Positions 34,618-48,357 of a stretch of DNA of 64,000 nucleotides are shown here, one piece after another. The notes below the pieces were generated by a model. It was not told where the DNA came from and did no database searches. It saw only the letters and a list, made by a program, of their open reading frames with translations. A program made the translations under genes and the position numbers. Numbering within the stretch: position 1 is the stretch's first letter; each line of letters opens with the position of its first letter. The stretch comes from Cloeon dipterum (Eukaryota > Arthropoda > Insecta > Ephemeroptera > Baetidae). Where the stretch lies: assembly GCF_949628265.1 (NCBI RefSeq), contig NC_088788.1, forward strand, positions 7,130,001 through 7,194,000, given 5' to 3'.

Positions 34618-36599
34618 GATAAGCCAATCAGCATAATTATACAGCTTTTTCTGTAATTTAACAAAACCTTTTTTCGAGGAGACCTGAAAAACCAACGTAA
34701 AAAAACACCGTCATTTTCTACACCGACGGAATAGTTGGAATTTCATTGTTGCCCAACCTTTTCCCTTTCTTTAATCTCACAATCAAACGTTTGATATTTA
34801 AAGAATATTATTTCCCTCTCAACAATGCTGGTATTGTCGACGCAACGGCGTTCGTGGGTTTCGTGACTCTCGCCTGCCGAAAAAGGATTAAGTTCAATTT
34901 TTTTTCCCGTACAACACGTAACGTCCGCGGCTTCGAAGTGCGCAGTTTTGCAATAGCGAACAACAGCAGGTATGCAGGAGGATGACGCGACTATTTTCGC
35001 TCGAGTCGGCTCAACAACCCCGACAACGAACACACTCGAGTTTGGTGCAAAGAAGTAGGTCTTGCCTCTATTTTTGCTACTCGCACAGACTTTCTCGCAT
35101 CTGCCACCGAGACCGTGTAATGCGCACTATTTTTTTCCCTCTCACTGCTCCCTGGGTCTCATTCAATGCTTACATTTTCCCCTCATCATCATCACCATCC
35201 TCCCCGATGCCGTGCCGCATCCACAGATGAGAAAATTGAACTCTCCCGTCCGCTGCTGGCTGCTGAGCAGTTTTCCAGTCGACCCGCGAGCATCCCTCTT
35301 CTCCGCGGGGGCTCTATTTTTTTGCTCCATTTATTTATGTTCCAATGGAAAAATGTGTTTACTTAGTCCTATACATAGCGATATTTCTATGGAAAAAGAA
35401 TTGCAGGCTACACTCATTGTTAAGGTCTCCCATAGACCTTAAAAATTATCTTTTAAATTTATCGCGCACTGCTGAAACTTGTTATTCGGTTGTTGAACTT
35501 CTGCTTTATTATGTTGGGAACGTTTTGTGTTGCAAAGTTGATTTTTTTTACCAATTTTGCTGGTTTTTACAGGCGATTGGTTATGGAAATTGAACTTGAA
35601 CTTCATTTTATTGTTTCGAAGTCTGCTAAAATTAAATTAAATAACGAGATTGTTTCGATTTTCTCAAAAAATTAGGTTGAACATTGATTTCAATGGTTTC
35701 AGATCAAAAATATTTACAGCTTCAGAATAAAAACAAGATTTCAAAGACTATAAGCTTAAATTTAGCGATTTTGTTGACTTATAACGCTGAAGATTCTTTT
35801 TTTTAATCCGAAATTAAAACATATTGCCATCCACAAAGCATAGAAAATAGATTTCCACTGACTAAAATTCCCAACTTTGAATTATCAGCTTAACAAGGCA
35901 TAATTTAATGGCACTTTGTCCCTTAACTAACAATATTTTGTCCTGAGCTTACTTAGTTTTGTGGGCCTTTTTTCAACTGTTGATGTTCGAAGATAAAAAA
36001 TACTGAATTTGGAGCATCCTAAACCGAGACGAAAATTTCCTCCCCCGTTAGAACCCCATCCTTCCCACGCAGCAGCAACATTAAAATCCCCCTGTATCCC
36101 TGTATATCCCTGTCTGTCTGCACGGCAGTTGCCAACCAAATTCAAAAATGAAAAAGGGATTTTCCGAAGCCGTGTATTGGCCGCGACTAACGATCCAGTT
36201 TCACTTTCCGCCGCGGCTCGAGAGCTATTAGGAGCAAGCGCCCGCATTCGCTGGACCAAATCGTGTTTCATTCGGCTCCGAAAAGCAGCAGCCGCGCGTT
36301 GTTGCCAAGCCGAGTGAATAAAAAATGGTTTACATGGTACGAAACGCAACTCCTTTTGATGATGGCACAACAGCTGCCTTGTGTCTCTCGTTTATTAGTC
36401 AAGTAGAGACTTCCTGTGCATGTCGGGGCTCCCGAGTAAATTATTTCTTGCACTTACTTCTTGCCCGCTGCGTATTAATAATTTCTCGTCTGGTCCGGCC
36501 GAAATATTCCTTCTCTCTATTTTCTTTCTTTCTGAGCTGCCTGCCGATAAATCAATTCCTCCTTCTCTCCTCTGGCAGTGTGCAACAACAGGTTTCGCA

Positions 36600-36607
36600 T
36601 GACGTCA
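36600..36607. promoter_or_regulatory. palindromic CRE (TGACGTCA)
   Basis: Perfect TGACGTCA, the full consensus for CREB/ATF dimers, inside a GC-rich intronic block. One of four in intron 2. Confidence 0.45.
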
Positions 36608-39600
36608 CCGACGTGTGTCCCGTCCCGTGCAAAGTTGAAAATATTATTCAGAGCTGTTTTCCTCTAGTTATTTACAGCTGGAGAGAAAAGAAACCTCCGC
36701 GGCCCTGCGGCCGGAATTTGAACATTTTATTTTTTGTATAATTCACAAGCAAGCGATTCGACTGTACCCGTAGAATTTTACGCCCTTCATTGAGCGGCAA
36801 GATGGCGCTTTTATGCCCCGCTTTTATTATCCCTCCGATATAAATTCGGCATTCATTTTTTCACCGTTTTAACGATTTCCCATCGACGGCAGTTCTGCGG
36901 ACGACATGCGTTTTTGCCGTAGCAGTGTAATTTTCGTAAATATAGTTGTTAAAATAAATATGGAGGTGCTAAACATTATCTCAGATTGTTAAATTACAAG
37001 AAAATTGGGAACGAAATTATTTAAATTTCAGTGAAGCCTCGAAGAAAAAGAGTTCAGTTTTTGTCCGTTCGGTTTATCTTAATGAGTTTGTTAAAATTTT
37101 CCAAGCAAAAACGTTTCGTAAACTTTCAAATATTCTCAAGAATATAAACTGCAAGCTTGAAAAAGGCTTAAAATATCTTTAACCTCATCATTACAAGGAA
37201 AAAATTAATATTTACATCTAAATTCGAACCTTTTTCCAGATTTCTCATCGGTTTAAAATCAAGAATCATATTTTTAATTAGTCCTACAGCTTCTGTGAAC
37301 AGAATTAAAAAATAATAGATAGGCCTTTGTTAAATTTTAGTTTTTTCCAAACCCTGATAAATATTTAAAATTGAATTTTCAGCATTTCCTTCCATTTCAA
37401 GGGAATTTTAGTAATCATAAACAAGGCCTCTAATAATTTTGTGTAGTTTCTAGAAAATTGCCACCAAATTCGTGAATAATTTAGACACCTCTTTGAGTTT
37501 TAGTGGATTAATGACCTTTATTTGGCAGACAGTTCTCGAAAATTTACAACCAAGCCTAATTTTATCATTTCCCTGAATATTTTGAATTAATCATAATCCC
37601 CAGTTGTATATATATATTTCAATCTAATAATTTCATAACTGCTAACTGATCTGGACTCTTCTTTCCTGTGTGCCAAATTTTAATCCCGGACAAACATATT
37701 TTGGTCCAAAAGCACATACGCGCATATTTTTCATTCCATTTACTCGGCGAACATAATTTAAAGCGGCCCACTCGGCACACAAGTTGATTCAGCATTCCAA
37801 ATATTTGCAAACGGCCGGGTTGGGCGGACGGTCGGTCGGACGCGGCGCAAAAACGCTGGCTCCAGCAGCAGCAGCGCGGCACCCGTTGGCAGATCAATAC
37901 ACACACACGCGCTCGCGACACGACGACGAGAAATCTAATTTGGCTTGCCGGTTAGATTTGGTCTGGCAAAAGTAACGCGCATTTGATCCATTTCGTCGTC
38001 GTGTATCCATCCGAGCGGCGGCTTGAACTATTGCTCGTTCGCTCGCTGTTGTCATGTGCGCGACGCGAATCGACGACGTCAGTGCTGCTGAAGCCGCTGC
38101 CGCTGCTGCGCTTATGTAACTCCACTTGCACGAGGCAACACATCAAAACCGAATGCTGACTCGGAAAATGGAAATTTCACTTCCAGGCTGCAAAGTGAAT
38201 AAAATCAAAATTGCTGATTCGCAGTGGGAATGAAGCAGAATAAAAATATATATTCTCTCTCTGGCTTTGAGAGAGGACTAAAATTTTAAATTTTTCGCAA
38301 AGGTAATTAATGTAATATGAACTAGATCCGTATTTAAGTATAAAGGTTTTTTCAATCTTAAAAAAGAAAGCTCTTTTGAAAGAAAAAATCTCTTTTTCAA
38401 AGCATTTCGCTAATTAACTCGAATACTCATTTAAAATTTCCACGAAGCAGTCGTATCAGTGGCTCTTTTCCTTTTGGGACGTTCCAGGAATCACGACAAA
38501 AGAAGTCAGGTTACATAAAGCGCCGGGTTTATAAATAAATCGGAGCGATTCGATTAATTCGGGGCCGTGTATGCTCGTGTTCCACGTGAGCCTTATGCAA
38601 ACACACCTGCGTGTCAATATCGCCGCTCCGACCAATGAATACAAATTATTACTATCGGCACTTAGTGAAAAGGTAAAAGGTTCACTTCAATTTGCACTGG
38701 GCTATTTCCATCTTGTCATCGAACACATGCTCATGTCCGAAAAATTGATACTACATAACGAGACAAAAATATTTCACGGACTGGCTGATAATGTTTTGTC
38801 CCAGATATAAATATAGAATAAAATATGAAATAATAATAAGCTGAAATTGCCTTATAAAATGACACCTAGTTTATTTTAATATTTTGAGCTTCAGGGTCAT
38901 GTCAGAGTAAGGCTCTGCAGGTTCTACCTGACCCTAAAAGGTTTCATGTTGGTGTTAGTCAAACACAAAGAAATAAAACTCACCGACATTAGGCGTATTT
39001 CCAGGAATAAGGCCGAAGCCAGATTTAAAGCATCAAACCGGAATTTCAGCAACTACTGCGAGGGCACCCATGAAACTTGGTGTGCTTGTGAATAATTTCA
39101 CGGGCTACATTTTGGTCCAGCAACTCAGAAATATCGGGAGGGCAGCCATTCTGAAAAATTTTCGTAAAAAGGTCGAAAAACCTTGGCCTTAGACCGATAA
39201 CTTTTTTTTGTAAATGTAAAGGTTGTACGGAATCAAACGTTAGGCTGGTCTGTGAAAGCTTTAAGTTGATATCTGAATTTGAACAATAGTTTCAGTCGAT
39301 TTTTCCAGATCAAAATCTTATTTTTGGGTTTTTTAAATTCTCAAAAACTTGCAACAGACCTAAACTCCCTCTCTCAACTCTCAGGAAATTTTGATTTTAG
39401 CCAAAAACCCCTCAAAAACATGTCCAAATAATGCCAAGAAACGAAAAATTTCTGAAATAATAAACTAATTTTTTAATTAGGTTAAAAAACAAATTTCTCT
39501 AATCTCACTCAATTTATGTTACGAAAGTGCAGCAGAAATGCGTCTGATCTGATCTCATAAGATTCTCAGTCTATAAATAAACACTGTTCACGCGCTAATG

Positions 39601-42600
39601 AAGGATTGAACTCGACTCGAGGCCGTCAGCGAAATGAAGAGTTTAAAAACCAAACAAACCAAACGAGAAGCTCGCTAACGACTGCGACGACGGGCAAAAT
39701 GGCGCAGCTCATTGATTCTACTCTGACGGTGAATAGCGGCCAAATTAAAAGGGCAAAGATGTCCGTCAAAGTTAGGCTCTTCTCGTTGCCAGCCAGCGTA
39801 ATGGGCCCTGATTCAAAATTAATGCCGTCTTTACGCCGTAATGAAATCTTTATTGCCGCATGCGCCGCGGTTGCAGGCAAAAATGGTGCAGCCGCGCCCG
39901 TCCGGTCCCTCGGCGTTCGTTTGCATGCCAAATTCGCAATCTAGCGCAAGCGTAATTGCCTTTTTTGTAATTGCACACTCTCGAAAAAAAAACGAAAGAG
40001 TATGCGGCTGATGAATAATCGAATTAAAGCGGCTGTTGGACGAAATTTCTTTTTTCTCTTCACTCTTTCGCCAGGCGAGCAGGCGACGACTTATTCGTTT
40101 CGCTCTTGGCACGCAGAGTTTTCCTCCTCCTCGGGAATCGATTCCGAGAATCTCCACGTGCCAAAATTACTTGTGGGAGTTGCGTTCAGTGCGCCGGAGA
40201 AAATTTAAATTAATACCTTTTCTCTTCTAATTTTCCTCTGCCACTAAGAAAGGTGGAAAATGTTGGAGATGAGAGGATTCTCGGCTTGTTTCGTAATTGT
40301 CTGCGATACTAAAATAGCATGTGAGGCAAATATTGATTTAAATTTAATCTGTACTGCAGAATTCTGAAAATTTTGCTAAAATATTCTCTTATAATTGGGG
40401 TCGTGTCACGAGTGCTGTTAAAATTCTGGTAAAATTGGCTGTAAAGTTTTCATAAAACTCTATTGGCGAGTTCTGTCTTCCTATTGTAAAAATTACGATT
40501 TATTTTGGGAAATTTTCCACTAAATTCGCACGAGAAGAATAGAAATAAATCGAAAATATTATTGAAAACCTGTTCAAAATTTCAAATCTCTGAAATTTAA
40601 TTCTTACTCCGTCCTAATTTAATTAAAGCTCATTGTAAAAATAAATTTTGCTAAATTACACGAACATTACATTCCACTTACCGCTTGCTGGAACCAATTT
40701 TACAAAATTACTCTAATTGTTGTCCTGTGAAAACCTACTTTGATAATTTTATTTAACAAAAAATGGTTAAAATAAGTGAAAATTCTTATTACAAACATTT
40801 TAGTGTCTGATTTCGATTTCTGTTAGTGTCAAGGAAAGTTTCACAGCAATTTTAGAACCAGTTTCAATTTAATTTGAAAGCAATTGTAACAAAAAATAAT
40901 TTTCCCGAGTGCCTGGTTGAGTTCTCCAGTCGCAAGTTTCCCAGATGAACCAAACTCCCACAGCATTCACTCCCTCCTCTCAAAGAAGAATTATTTTCCA
41001 CGAGCTGTTTCGAAACAAACGATTCTCCAGCGCCGGAACAAAAGAGTCAGATGTGCATGGGAGTCTTTTTCCATGCGAGCAGGCAAGTGAAAATTTTCAG
41101 TTGTTGTTTCTGCTCGTCCGTCATTATCATCGCGCCCCTGATAAGCTGCTGCAACGGCTGGTTCCGCTATGCAGGAGAAAATTCGTTGTGCACGCCTCTG
41201 GTGCACAACATGCACGTCGTGTTTTCTTTTCCGCCGTTGCGCCTCTTCCTCTCTGGTCTCTGCGCCGTGTTTTAAAAGACGGAAAGTAGCCCAGTGGTGC
41301 ATCAACAGAACAAAAAATAAAAATGCGGCCCTGGGAGGGAATTATTATGGCCGCTGTATGATGACAGATTATTCATTTTCCAGCTGGTTGAAAGGGAAAA
41401 TGGGATTATTTTGTTAAAATGAGTTAGAAAAGCTACTAAATTTAATTCACTTCATTTTATTATTCGACTGATTTTTTATAAATAAAATTCATAAAATTAC
41501 TACAAGGCCACAGACAAAATATAGGGAATTTCTTCTAAATTGAGCAAAAACTGAATTTATAAAATTTATATTTAAATTTTTGGTCTATTTTCAAAATGCT
41601 GAAATCGTCAAATCGAAATCTTTTCGCTAAACTCTTGTCATGTACGAATTCAACGGTTCAAAAACCTGAAAATTATTTTAAATTTTTAAAAAGCTACGAA
41701 ATAGAGCAATTCGAAGGAAAACTTTCAAGCAAAATATCCAAACCCACGCAATAAAGCGCTTTCTTCTTTGTCTACATGAACGAGCACTAGCGCAAAAGTT
41801 GCCTAATTAATCCCAAGTTTGTTCAGCCTCTCGGAAAGACAAAGGGGAGCAGAGCATAGGCCCGAAATTGGAGTTAAAGCAAACGTGAAATGCGTTTTAA
41901 TGAAGCCGTTTAGCCTAGAGTGGCTTCCTTCCTTGCTATTGTGTGTCGAGATTTTATCATTGACCTTGCTTTTGCTTATGCACGAAAGAAACTGCAGCAG
42001 ACGCCATGAGCCAGGCGGTGCAGCTTTTTATTTTTACCCGAGCCCGCCGCCGCGCTGCCGCTTGCTGTTTGTGGTGTCACGTCATTATTATTAGCCATCT
42101 GCCTTCCTTTCCTTTTGCCTCGCCTGGCGTACGTTATGCACAAAGTCTCGCCATTGATTCCGCGGAATCGAGCCGCGCGGACTGCTTGCTAATCGCCCTC
42201 CAGCACGCATCAATCAGTCGTGCCTCGTGATTTTATGTACCTCCTTTTGCTGGGTGTGTGTGTGTTCCGTGCAACCTGTCCGCGCAATAAAAGGCATTCC
42301 GAGCATATTACTTCATTTCTCAGGCAGGAAAATGAAATGACCAGAGTTTTGTTTGTTGATTTTTAAAGGGCAGGCTGAATGGATAAAAACTTAAAACCAT
42401 AAAGGGGTGAAATTCAGGGACTTTTTTTCTGGATTTTCCTCCAAAACTGAAATTTGCAATTTTAGTGGTGTTATTTTTACATTTTTAGAAGCAGTTGTGA
42501 TTTATTTTTTCGTTTTAGAAGCATTTTTGGGGGAAAACATTTAAATCTGCCACGAAAACATGGTCTGGCCGTGAAAATGTCTAGATTTTGTTTGTTTGAA

Positions 42601-44850
42601 ACTCTAGATTTTCAAATAGTGAGGGCTGTTTATTTCACAGCAAAAGGGTTTCCCTAAAAAGCGACAATTCTTCAAAGAGATTGGAACGCCGGAACCGTTC
42701 AAAATTTGTTTACAATTAGTCCTTCCATCTTAGAATTATGAATTAGTCTGTAAATAATAAATTTACATCATAAATTAATTTTCAACGAATTTCCCGCATT
42801 AATTAATTAATTATAATCTTCCTTTTATGACAGTCAATAAAAGAAAAATCCCACAGCACAACTGGCAACAGGACTTTCAATTTTCCGCAGCAACAAACCC
42901 AATAATTCTCTTCCTATACATTTATAAAAATCCTCTCTCTTCATTATTTCGTTTCAATGAGCTCGTTCATTCGATGGTTCGTTCTCTCGTTGGAGATATT
43001 ATATTCGTCCTGATAAATCCGGCTCGATTGGAGAATAATAGATGAGGCAATTACTGCGCAGAGCGAGTTGCAACTTAATGAAAATTTCCATTATCTCTCC
43101 GCATTCGGCGGAGGAAGCTCATTGCACGCCTCGCAGTGTAATTATTTGCCTGGAAATAATCAACGTACGAGGTTCGAGCCCACGTACATTCATTGTGCGG
43201 ATCAAAAATTTCAATTCTAGCAGACAATAATTTATTTCGGATGTAAAGGGAAAAATTATTTATTTCCTTCGTTTAGATTAAAACAAAAATTAATAACATT
43301 TGGAATGTACAAGTTTAATAGTGAAAGCAGGATTTTAATTCCTCTCTTCAATGATGTGCTTATTTTGAAGGAAATTTCCTTTCTGGCGAAATAAATCCTG
43401 CATGATTTTCAATGAGGAGACAGTTTAGCTCCTTTCAAGTAAATGTTAATAGGATTTTTTGCATGTATATGGTAAATAAATTAATGGCAGCCGTGTGCTG
43501 ACAAGAAGAAAAACGAGGCCGAGTGTATGTGTGTGCAAAGAAAATTCAGCGTAAGATGATTGCATTGTTGTTGTTGCTCGCGTCCGTATGTGCGCATACG
43601 TGTACGTATAATACTGTTATCGCGAGTAATTAGTTATGCGAGGCGAACCGGTTTGAGTGAAAAACAGCCAGCATCATCGCGTTCTTGAGTTCTGGGTTCT
43701 GGGCCACGGATGGATGCTCGCAGGGAATGGAGTTGACGCACACCGTTTGCAAAATGTTCAATGCGTGCCATTTTCACACCGTCTCTCTCTCTCTCTTCCT
43801 GCTTTTCCAAATTCCTATAAACTCTGATCTTTATCAGGGCCAAATAGATTTTTTTTATTCACAAAATTGTTAAGTGCCTTTTAACATGAAATTCACGAGA
43901 TTTTAATCTCCCAGCTTAGATTCGTTTGCTGATAATCGAATCATATGTAATTATGACTCATTTAGTGCAAAACAGTCGAGTTATCGAATCCAATCGTGTT
44001 CATTCGCGTGACTCACAGATAAATGGTGTAATTTCAGTTGGGAAACAACCATTATCAAAAATTCCGTGATAAACAAGCCAAGTTAAATCACCTGTCTGGT
44101 TTGATACAAAGAAAAGAAAAGAAAAAAGGTTCCATTCTTTGAAAAATTTGTTCTTATAACTAAAAACTGAAATCGATTACAAAAAACAGCTTTGGAAATG
44201 ATATTTGGTTTAATTGAACAAATCAATGGATGAAATGATAAAAGCTTAACATTTTCCTTACTCATTTTGTCCTAAAAAACTAAATAAAGTAATTTTTTGG
44301 AATGATCTGGAAGCAAGTTTGGTTGGAAATTTTGTCTTGAGCTATTTTAATTTTCCTCTGCCAAGCATTAAAATTCAGGGACTGATCCGAACAATAAAAA
44401 TAGCACATCAAGCGAATATCTCCTTAAATTGATTTGTATTAATTATTTTCGGAGGCAAAAATAATATTTCGAATAAAAAAACCTTTTCTTTTAGCAGCAG
44501 CCTTTATTTAATTCATCTGATCTATAAAAATTCGACCCTTGAGCTGCTCCGTTGATGACGATGATATATATATCATTTCACCATTTTTCATTTTACTTTC
44601 TGAAACACAAGCCCCAGCCAGACAGCATTGTGGTGCGGTCGTCGTGACTTCCTCCGGCTAATTAAAAGACGAGGCTGCTGCAAAAAAACGCTGGTTTCAC
44701 ACCTCGCTTTCTTTTCCGCCGATCCGTTTCCATTGAAGCTGCTGCACAGCAGTTCGTTTCTTGTGTCCAATTATTTTCCCGAGAAATATCGGGTATCGAA
44801 CCAGAGGCTCATACACAGCCGCTGCTCGCTCGCTCGCTCGCGCGCTCGGG

Positions 44851-44858
44851 TGACGTCA
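44851..44858. promoter_or_regulatory. palindromic CRE (TGACGTCA)
   Basis: Perfect CRE just after a CGCT tetranucleotide run in a GC-rich block; second of four in intron 2. Confidence 0.45.
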
Positions 44859-46667
44859 GCTTATCGAATTTCTCATTCTCGCTTGCTCCCCCCGCCGAGT
44901 TTGAACCAACTCACCCCCGACGAGGATGGAAAGGACGAACGAACGAACGCCCCGCCGCCGTTGCAGTTTTGCAACTTGGCCGAAATTTCCTTATGCACAC
45001 CCTCCGCAATGAGGAAATAGGCTCGGCAAATTGCATTTGAGCAGTGAATCGAGCTGTAGTTGGAAAATTTTCTCTCTGGACCCCTCTCGCCGGAAACTCG
45101 AGCCTATCGCACAAAATCAGCGCGTGCTTTTCGATAATTAGCCCTCAAGCACCCTTCAAACTCGAAATTCAGCGTGCTGTGACATTTTTTCGCCCTTGAG
45201 GGTCCTAATTACGATCTTGAGCGTTCGAGTTTGCAGTTTTAGAGTAATTTAAACACTTCAGGACGATTTTCCTGATGTACAACAGGATTTTTTCATCATT
45301 TCTATTTTTCCGTCACGATCTTGCACGAAAACTAGAAGCACCAGAAGTTAAAAAATATACCAATAATATTATTTGCTCTAAAAAAAATTCAAAAATATAA
45401 AATAACGTTTTCAGAAATTGGTTTAAAGAAGGTAAAATTATTCAGGATGTAATTTAATGCTCCCAATAAGTAGATTAAAAGATAACTAGCAAAAAATGAC
45501 AAATCTTTGGATAATTCTGGCTCATTTCGACCAAAATCTAGAAAATTATCACCAAATATCAGTCCACACAACCATAACCTGTGAAAATTTGACCAAATTT
45601 AAATTTTGGCGAGTTTTTTTGGGATTTTTGGAAGATTTTGAGAACACAATGTCTCATCTGCTCGTATTAAGGTGTGCATTAAATTATTCTCGACTAGCCC
45701 GATCGAACAAACACCAAATTAAGGGTCAACCGGCAAGGTCAAAGGTCATTGTGAGTCATTCTCTGAAAGTTTTGGATGTTTTTCAGACTTTTTATCACAT
45801 TTGCCATTTTTTTAATTATTTGAAAAGCTCTTATAAAGTTTTCATAAGGTACGTGAGACCTTGTGTGATATTTTCAAACGGTTTTCCATTTTTTTATTCC
45901 ACGTTGGATACTGAAAAACGTGAAAAACACATTTTTTTAGAAAACAATATTTTTATTCAGAAATTTATGAATTTTTGATTTTGCAAATGTTCACATTGCC
46001 AAATCTTGGGTTGCAACCATCAGAACCTCAACAAGTAAAAACCATTAGACTCATCTAGACCTCTTCTCATGAACCAAAGGGTTCAAGAGGTGTACAACCC
46101 CCCACCCCTTGTCAACCCCTTGATTAAATTTTAATAGAAAAACGTCGTACCCCAGTCGTAACCACTCATCCCTCACTAAACATTTTAAAACTTCTCTCCA
46201 AATTAGCAGTTTTCAATTTAGTTAGGTTGCTTTTAAATTTAAAATCCGGGACGAAACGGATAAATTCCGATTCTAAACACACACTTGCTTCTCAAGAACA
46301 CAGAAGACATTAAGAATTCTGCTGAACCAGCCGCAGTCAGCATATTTATCTATCCTCTTTAATCTGTTATCTAATCCTGGCTTGTTTTTTGCCGGCTAGC
46401 GCCATTTGCACGTGCTGGCTGTATTTTCGCGTCCAAGGTCCTGTACATTGAAAATGCGCCGCAGTGTGTGTGTGAGTGAGTGTGTACATACGGCAGGCAG
46501 TACGCGGGCCACATTCATGAGCAAATACACGAAATCACACGTACATTTCATGCAAGTAAGAAACACAAAGAATGGCAAAGACACAGCCAGCACTCATGCA
46601 GCCTACTTTCCGGCCGAATAATAATTTTCCTTCTTTCTGCGCCCGTCCGGCCGCCCGCTCGCCCGCC

Positions 46668-46693
46668 CGTTCGTTCGTTCGTTCGTTCGTTCG
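46668..46693. repeat. (CGTT)n microsatellite
   Basis: Six CGTT units preceded by degenerate CCGC/CCCG units in a GC-rich block. CpG in every unit. Confidence 0.85.
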
Positions 46694-48046
46694 CTGAATA
46701 CAATACATGCACCATTGTTTTTTGCGAAGCGCCGGCGTGGCCTTGATATCTTGCCATAACTGTGTAGCCAAGTAAGTGTATTTATTTTGTTCGTTCTTCG
46801 CCGGCTGGCTGGAATTCCTGCGGGACGCGCGAGAGAGCTAGCTATAGCGGTGACTCAGCGAAAGGAAAAGGCGTTAATTCGACGTGTCGTGTGACGACTG
46901 ACTGCTAAAAAGGCGACGCAGCTGCGCTCGCAGTAATTATTTAGGTGTGCGCCATGGGAATTGGAAAATTTGTGACTCAAAGCCGGGGAACGGTCACGAT
47001 TGAAGCGTTAATTTGGTGCATTTTCACTCTGGAACTTTCCCTTTTTCAAATTGGTGTTTTTTTGTGTTTTTGACGCAATCCTCAGTTGGATTTTCTGTCT
47101 GCTGCAAATCCCGCTAGTGGATTTTTGCTTCAACACGCCAAAAATGGAGCTGTGATAAGCTGAAAAACCTTTTTAGAGCAATTCATAAAAAGTCAGTAGC
47201 AATTTTCCCGTTTAAAGTTTAATATTTAAGGGCTTTTTTCCTTTTTCGGAACGTATTTACTGGATTTTTGAGCTAGTGTATTGAGCTTCGATGAAAGTGA
47301 GTTCATAGTCGATTTTTTCGTGGCGAAAAACAAATTATTAAACGACATCAAGAACGGCCTGGTATATGATCAAGTTAATTTAACGCGAAAATTCCAAACC
47401 CCAATCCAGGGGATGGGTCCCAACCTCCGATCATGACCTCGAGGAGTTGAATCAAACTATTTTCAATTTAATTTGGGTCTAATTGCAAGCTACTCGAAAT
47501 TTTGAAAAAAAATATTACCATATAAAAAAGAGCTTGATTTTCAGACTGAATAAACTCTATTTTTTTCAATTTTGACCTCGATTGACTGAAAAAAAGATAT
47601 AAAGTACCTCTAATTTTATATTATGTTCTAATTTATGCCAGAATAGTTTGAAAAATGTCTACCTTTGAAATATCAAGCCTAAAAATTGATTTTCAAATGG
47701 GTCCCGTAGTATAAATCCCACAACGGTTTGAGATTTGACAAACTGAAACAACTTTTTAAAATCCAGATGTCAATATAAAAAACTGCCTGGTTATTTTGAA
47801 AAACCAAAGCTCTTTTTACAAATAATTATCATTTTTTAGGTTACGTTTTGTACCTCACGACGTTTTTTCACCACTTGTGGCAACCTTTTGTTATATTTCT
47901 GATGCAAGAAATATTGGTTCTGAAGTTTTCTAACAGAAGAAATCTTAAATTTACGACTGTATAAGTGAAAAGATATACTTTTAAACTGTTGGGAAACAAA
48001 TGATTAAAATAACCTATAAACGAAAAAAACAGCACAGCATTTTTTT

Positions 48047-48357
48047 CAGGATTGCATTTGCTTATTACCCGGTTTTTTCACCACTGGTTTTTACGACTCA
48101 ATTTTTACCAATTTCTTGCGCAAGATATTCAAGAAATGAATACTTCCCCAGTGAAAATCCAAAATTTGCGGTTGGAGTGATCAAAATTTTCTTTCCTGTA
48201 CATAATTTTTTCTTTTGAATTGCCAATTTCAGGCTTAATTTCTGTGACAATTTTTCAAGTCGAGGTCATAAGAAAATTATTGTAAACTGAGGTGCAAACA
48301 AACATTGCCTGCAAAAATCTGGTTAAAATTGAAAAAAACGCTTTTAAAACACTGCAT
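48047..48357 (-). mobile_element. hAT-like MITE, third copy, inverted
   Basis: Read on the minus strand this matches the copy at 22045 over GACCTCGACTTGAAAA, the middle AATTTTGATCA region and the TIR (CAGGATTGCA on the plus strand at 48047). The other terminus is missing, so it is truncated. No convincing target duplication. Confidence 0.65.

Larger units (their letters stand above)
34154..44500 (+). other. intron 2 of the ANKRD11/12-type gene, first part
   Basis: No gene recognised. GC-rich blocks lie at about 34900-35330, 36000-36720, 37740-38130, 38540-38700, 39600-40210, 40950-41400, 41830-42290, 43080-43160 and 43640-43780, separated by AT-rich DNA. A palindromic CRE (36600-36607) and a GCAAGATGGCGC motif (36797-36808, like the insect CTCF core) lie in or near one block. 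A short repeat R3 (about 34551-34617) matches 54320-54385. Nothing looks like a tRNA or a spliced coding exon. Confidence 0.5.

Noticed and set aside
38884..38935. AGGGTCA ... TGACCCT inverted pair
   Set aside because: Short stem with a long loop and no pattern of conservation; nuclear-receptor half-sites of this kind occur by chance.
43165..43182. GAGGTTCGAGCCC, resembling a tRNA B box
   Set aside because: No A box or cloverleaf can be built upstream at the right distance.
45496..45978. 160-codon plus-strand ORF, the longest in AT-rich intron DNA
   Set aside because: AT-driven codon use, no recognisable domain, no flanking promoter or splice signals. Kept in mind, but not supported as a gene.
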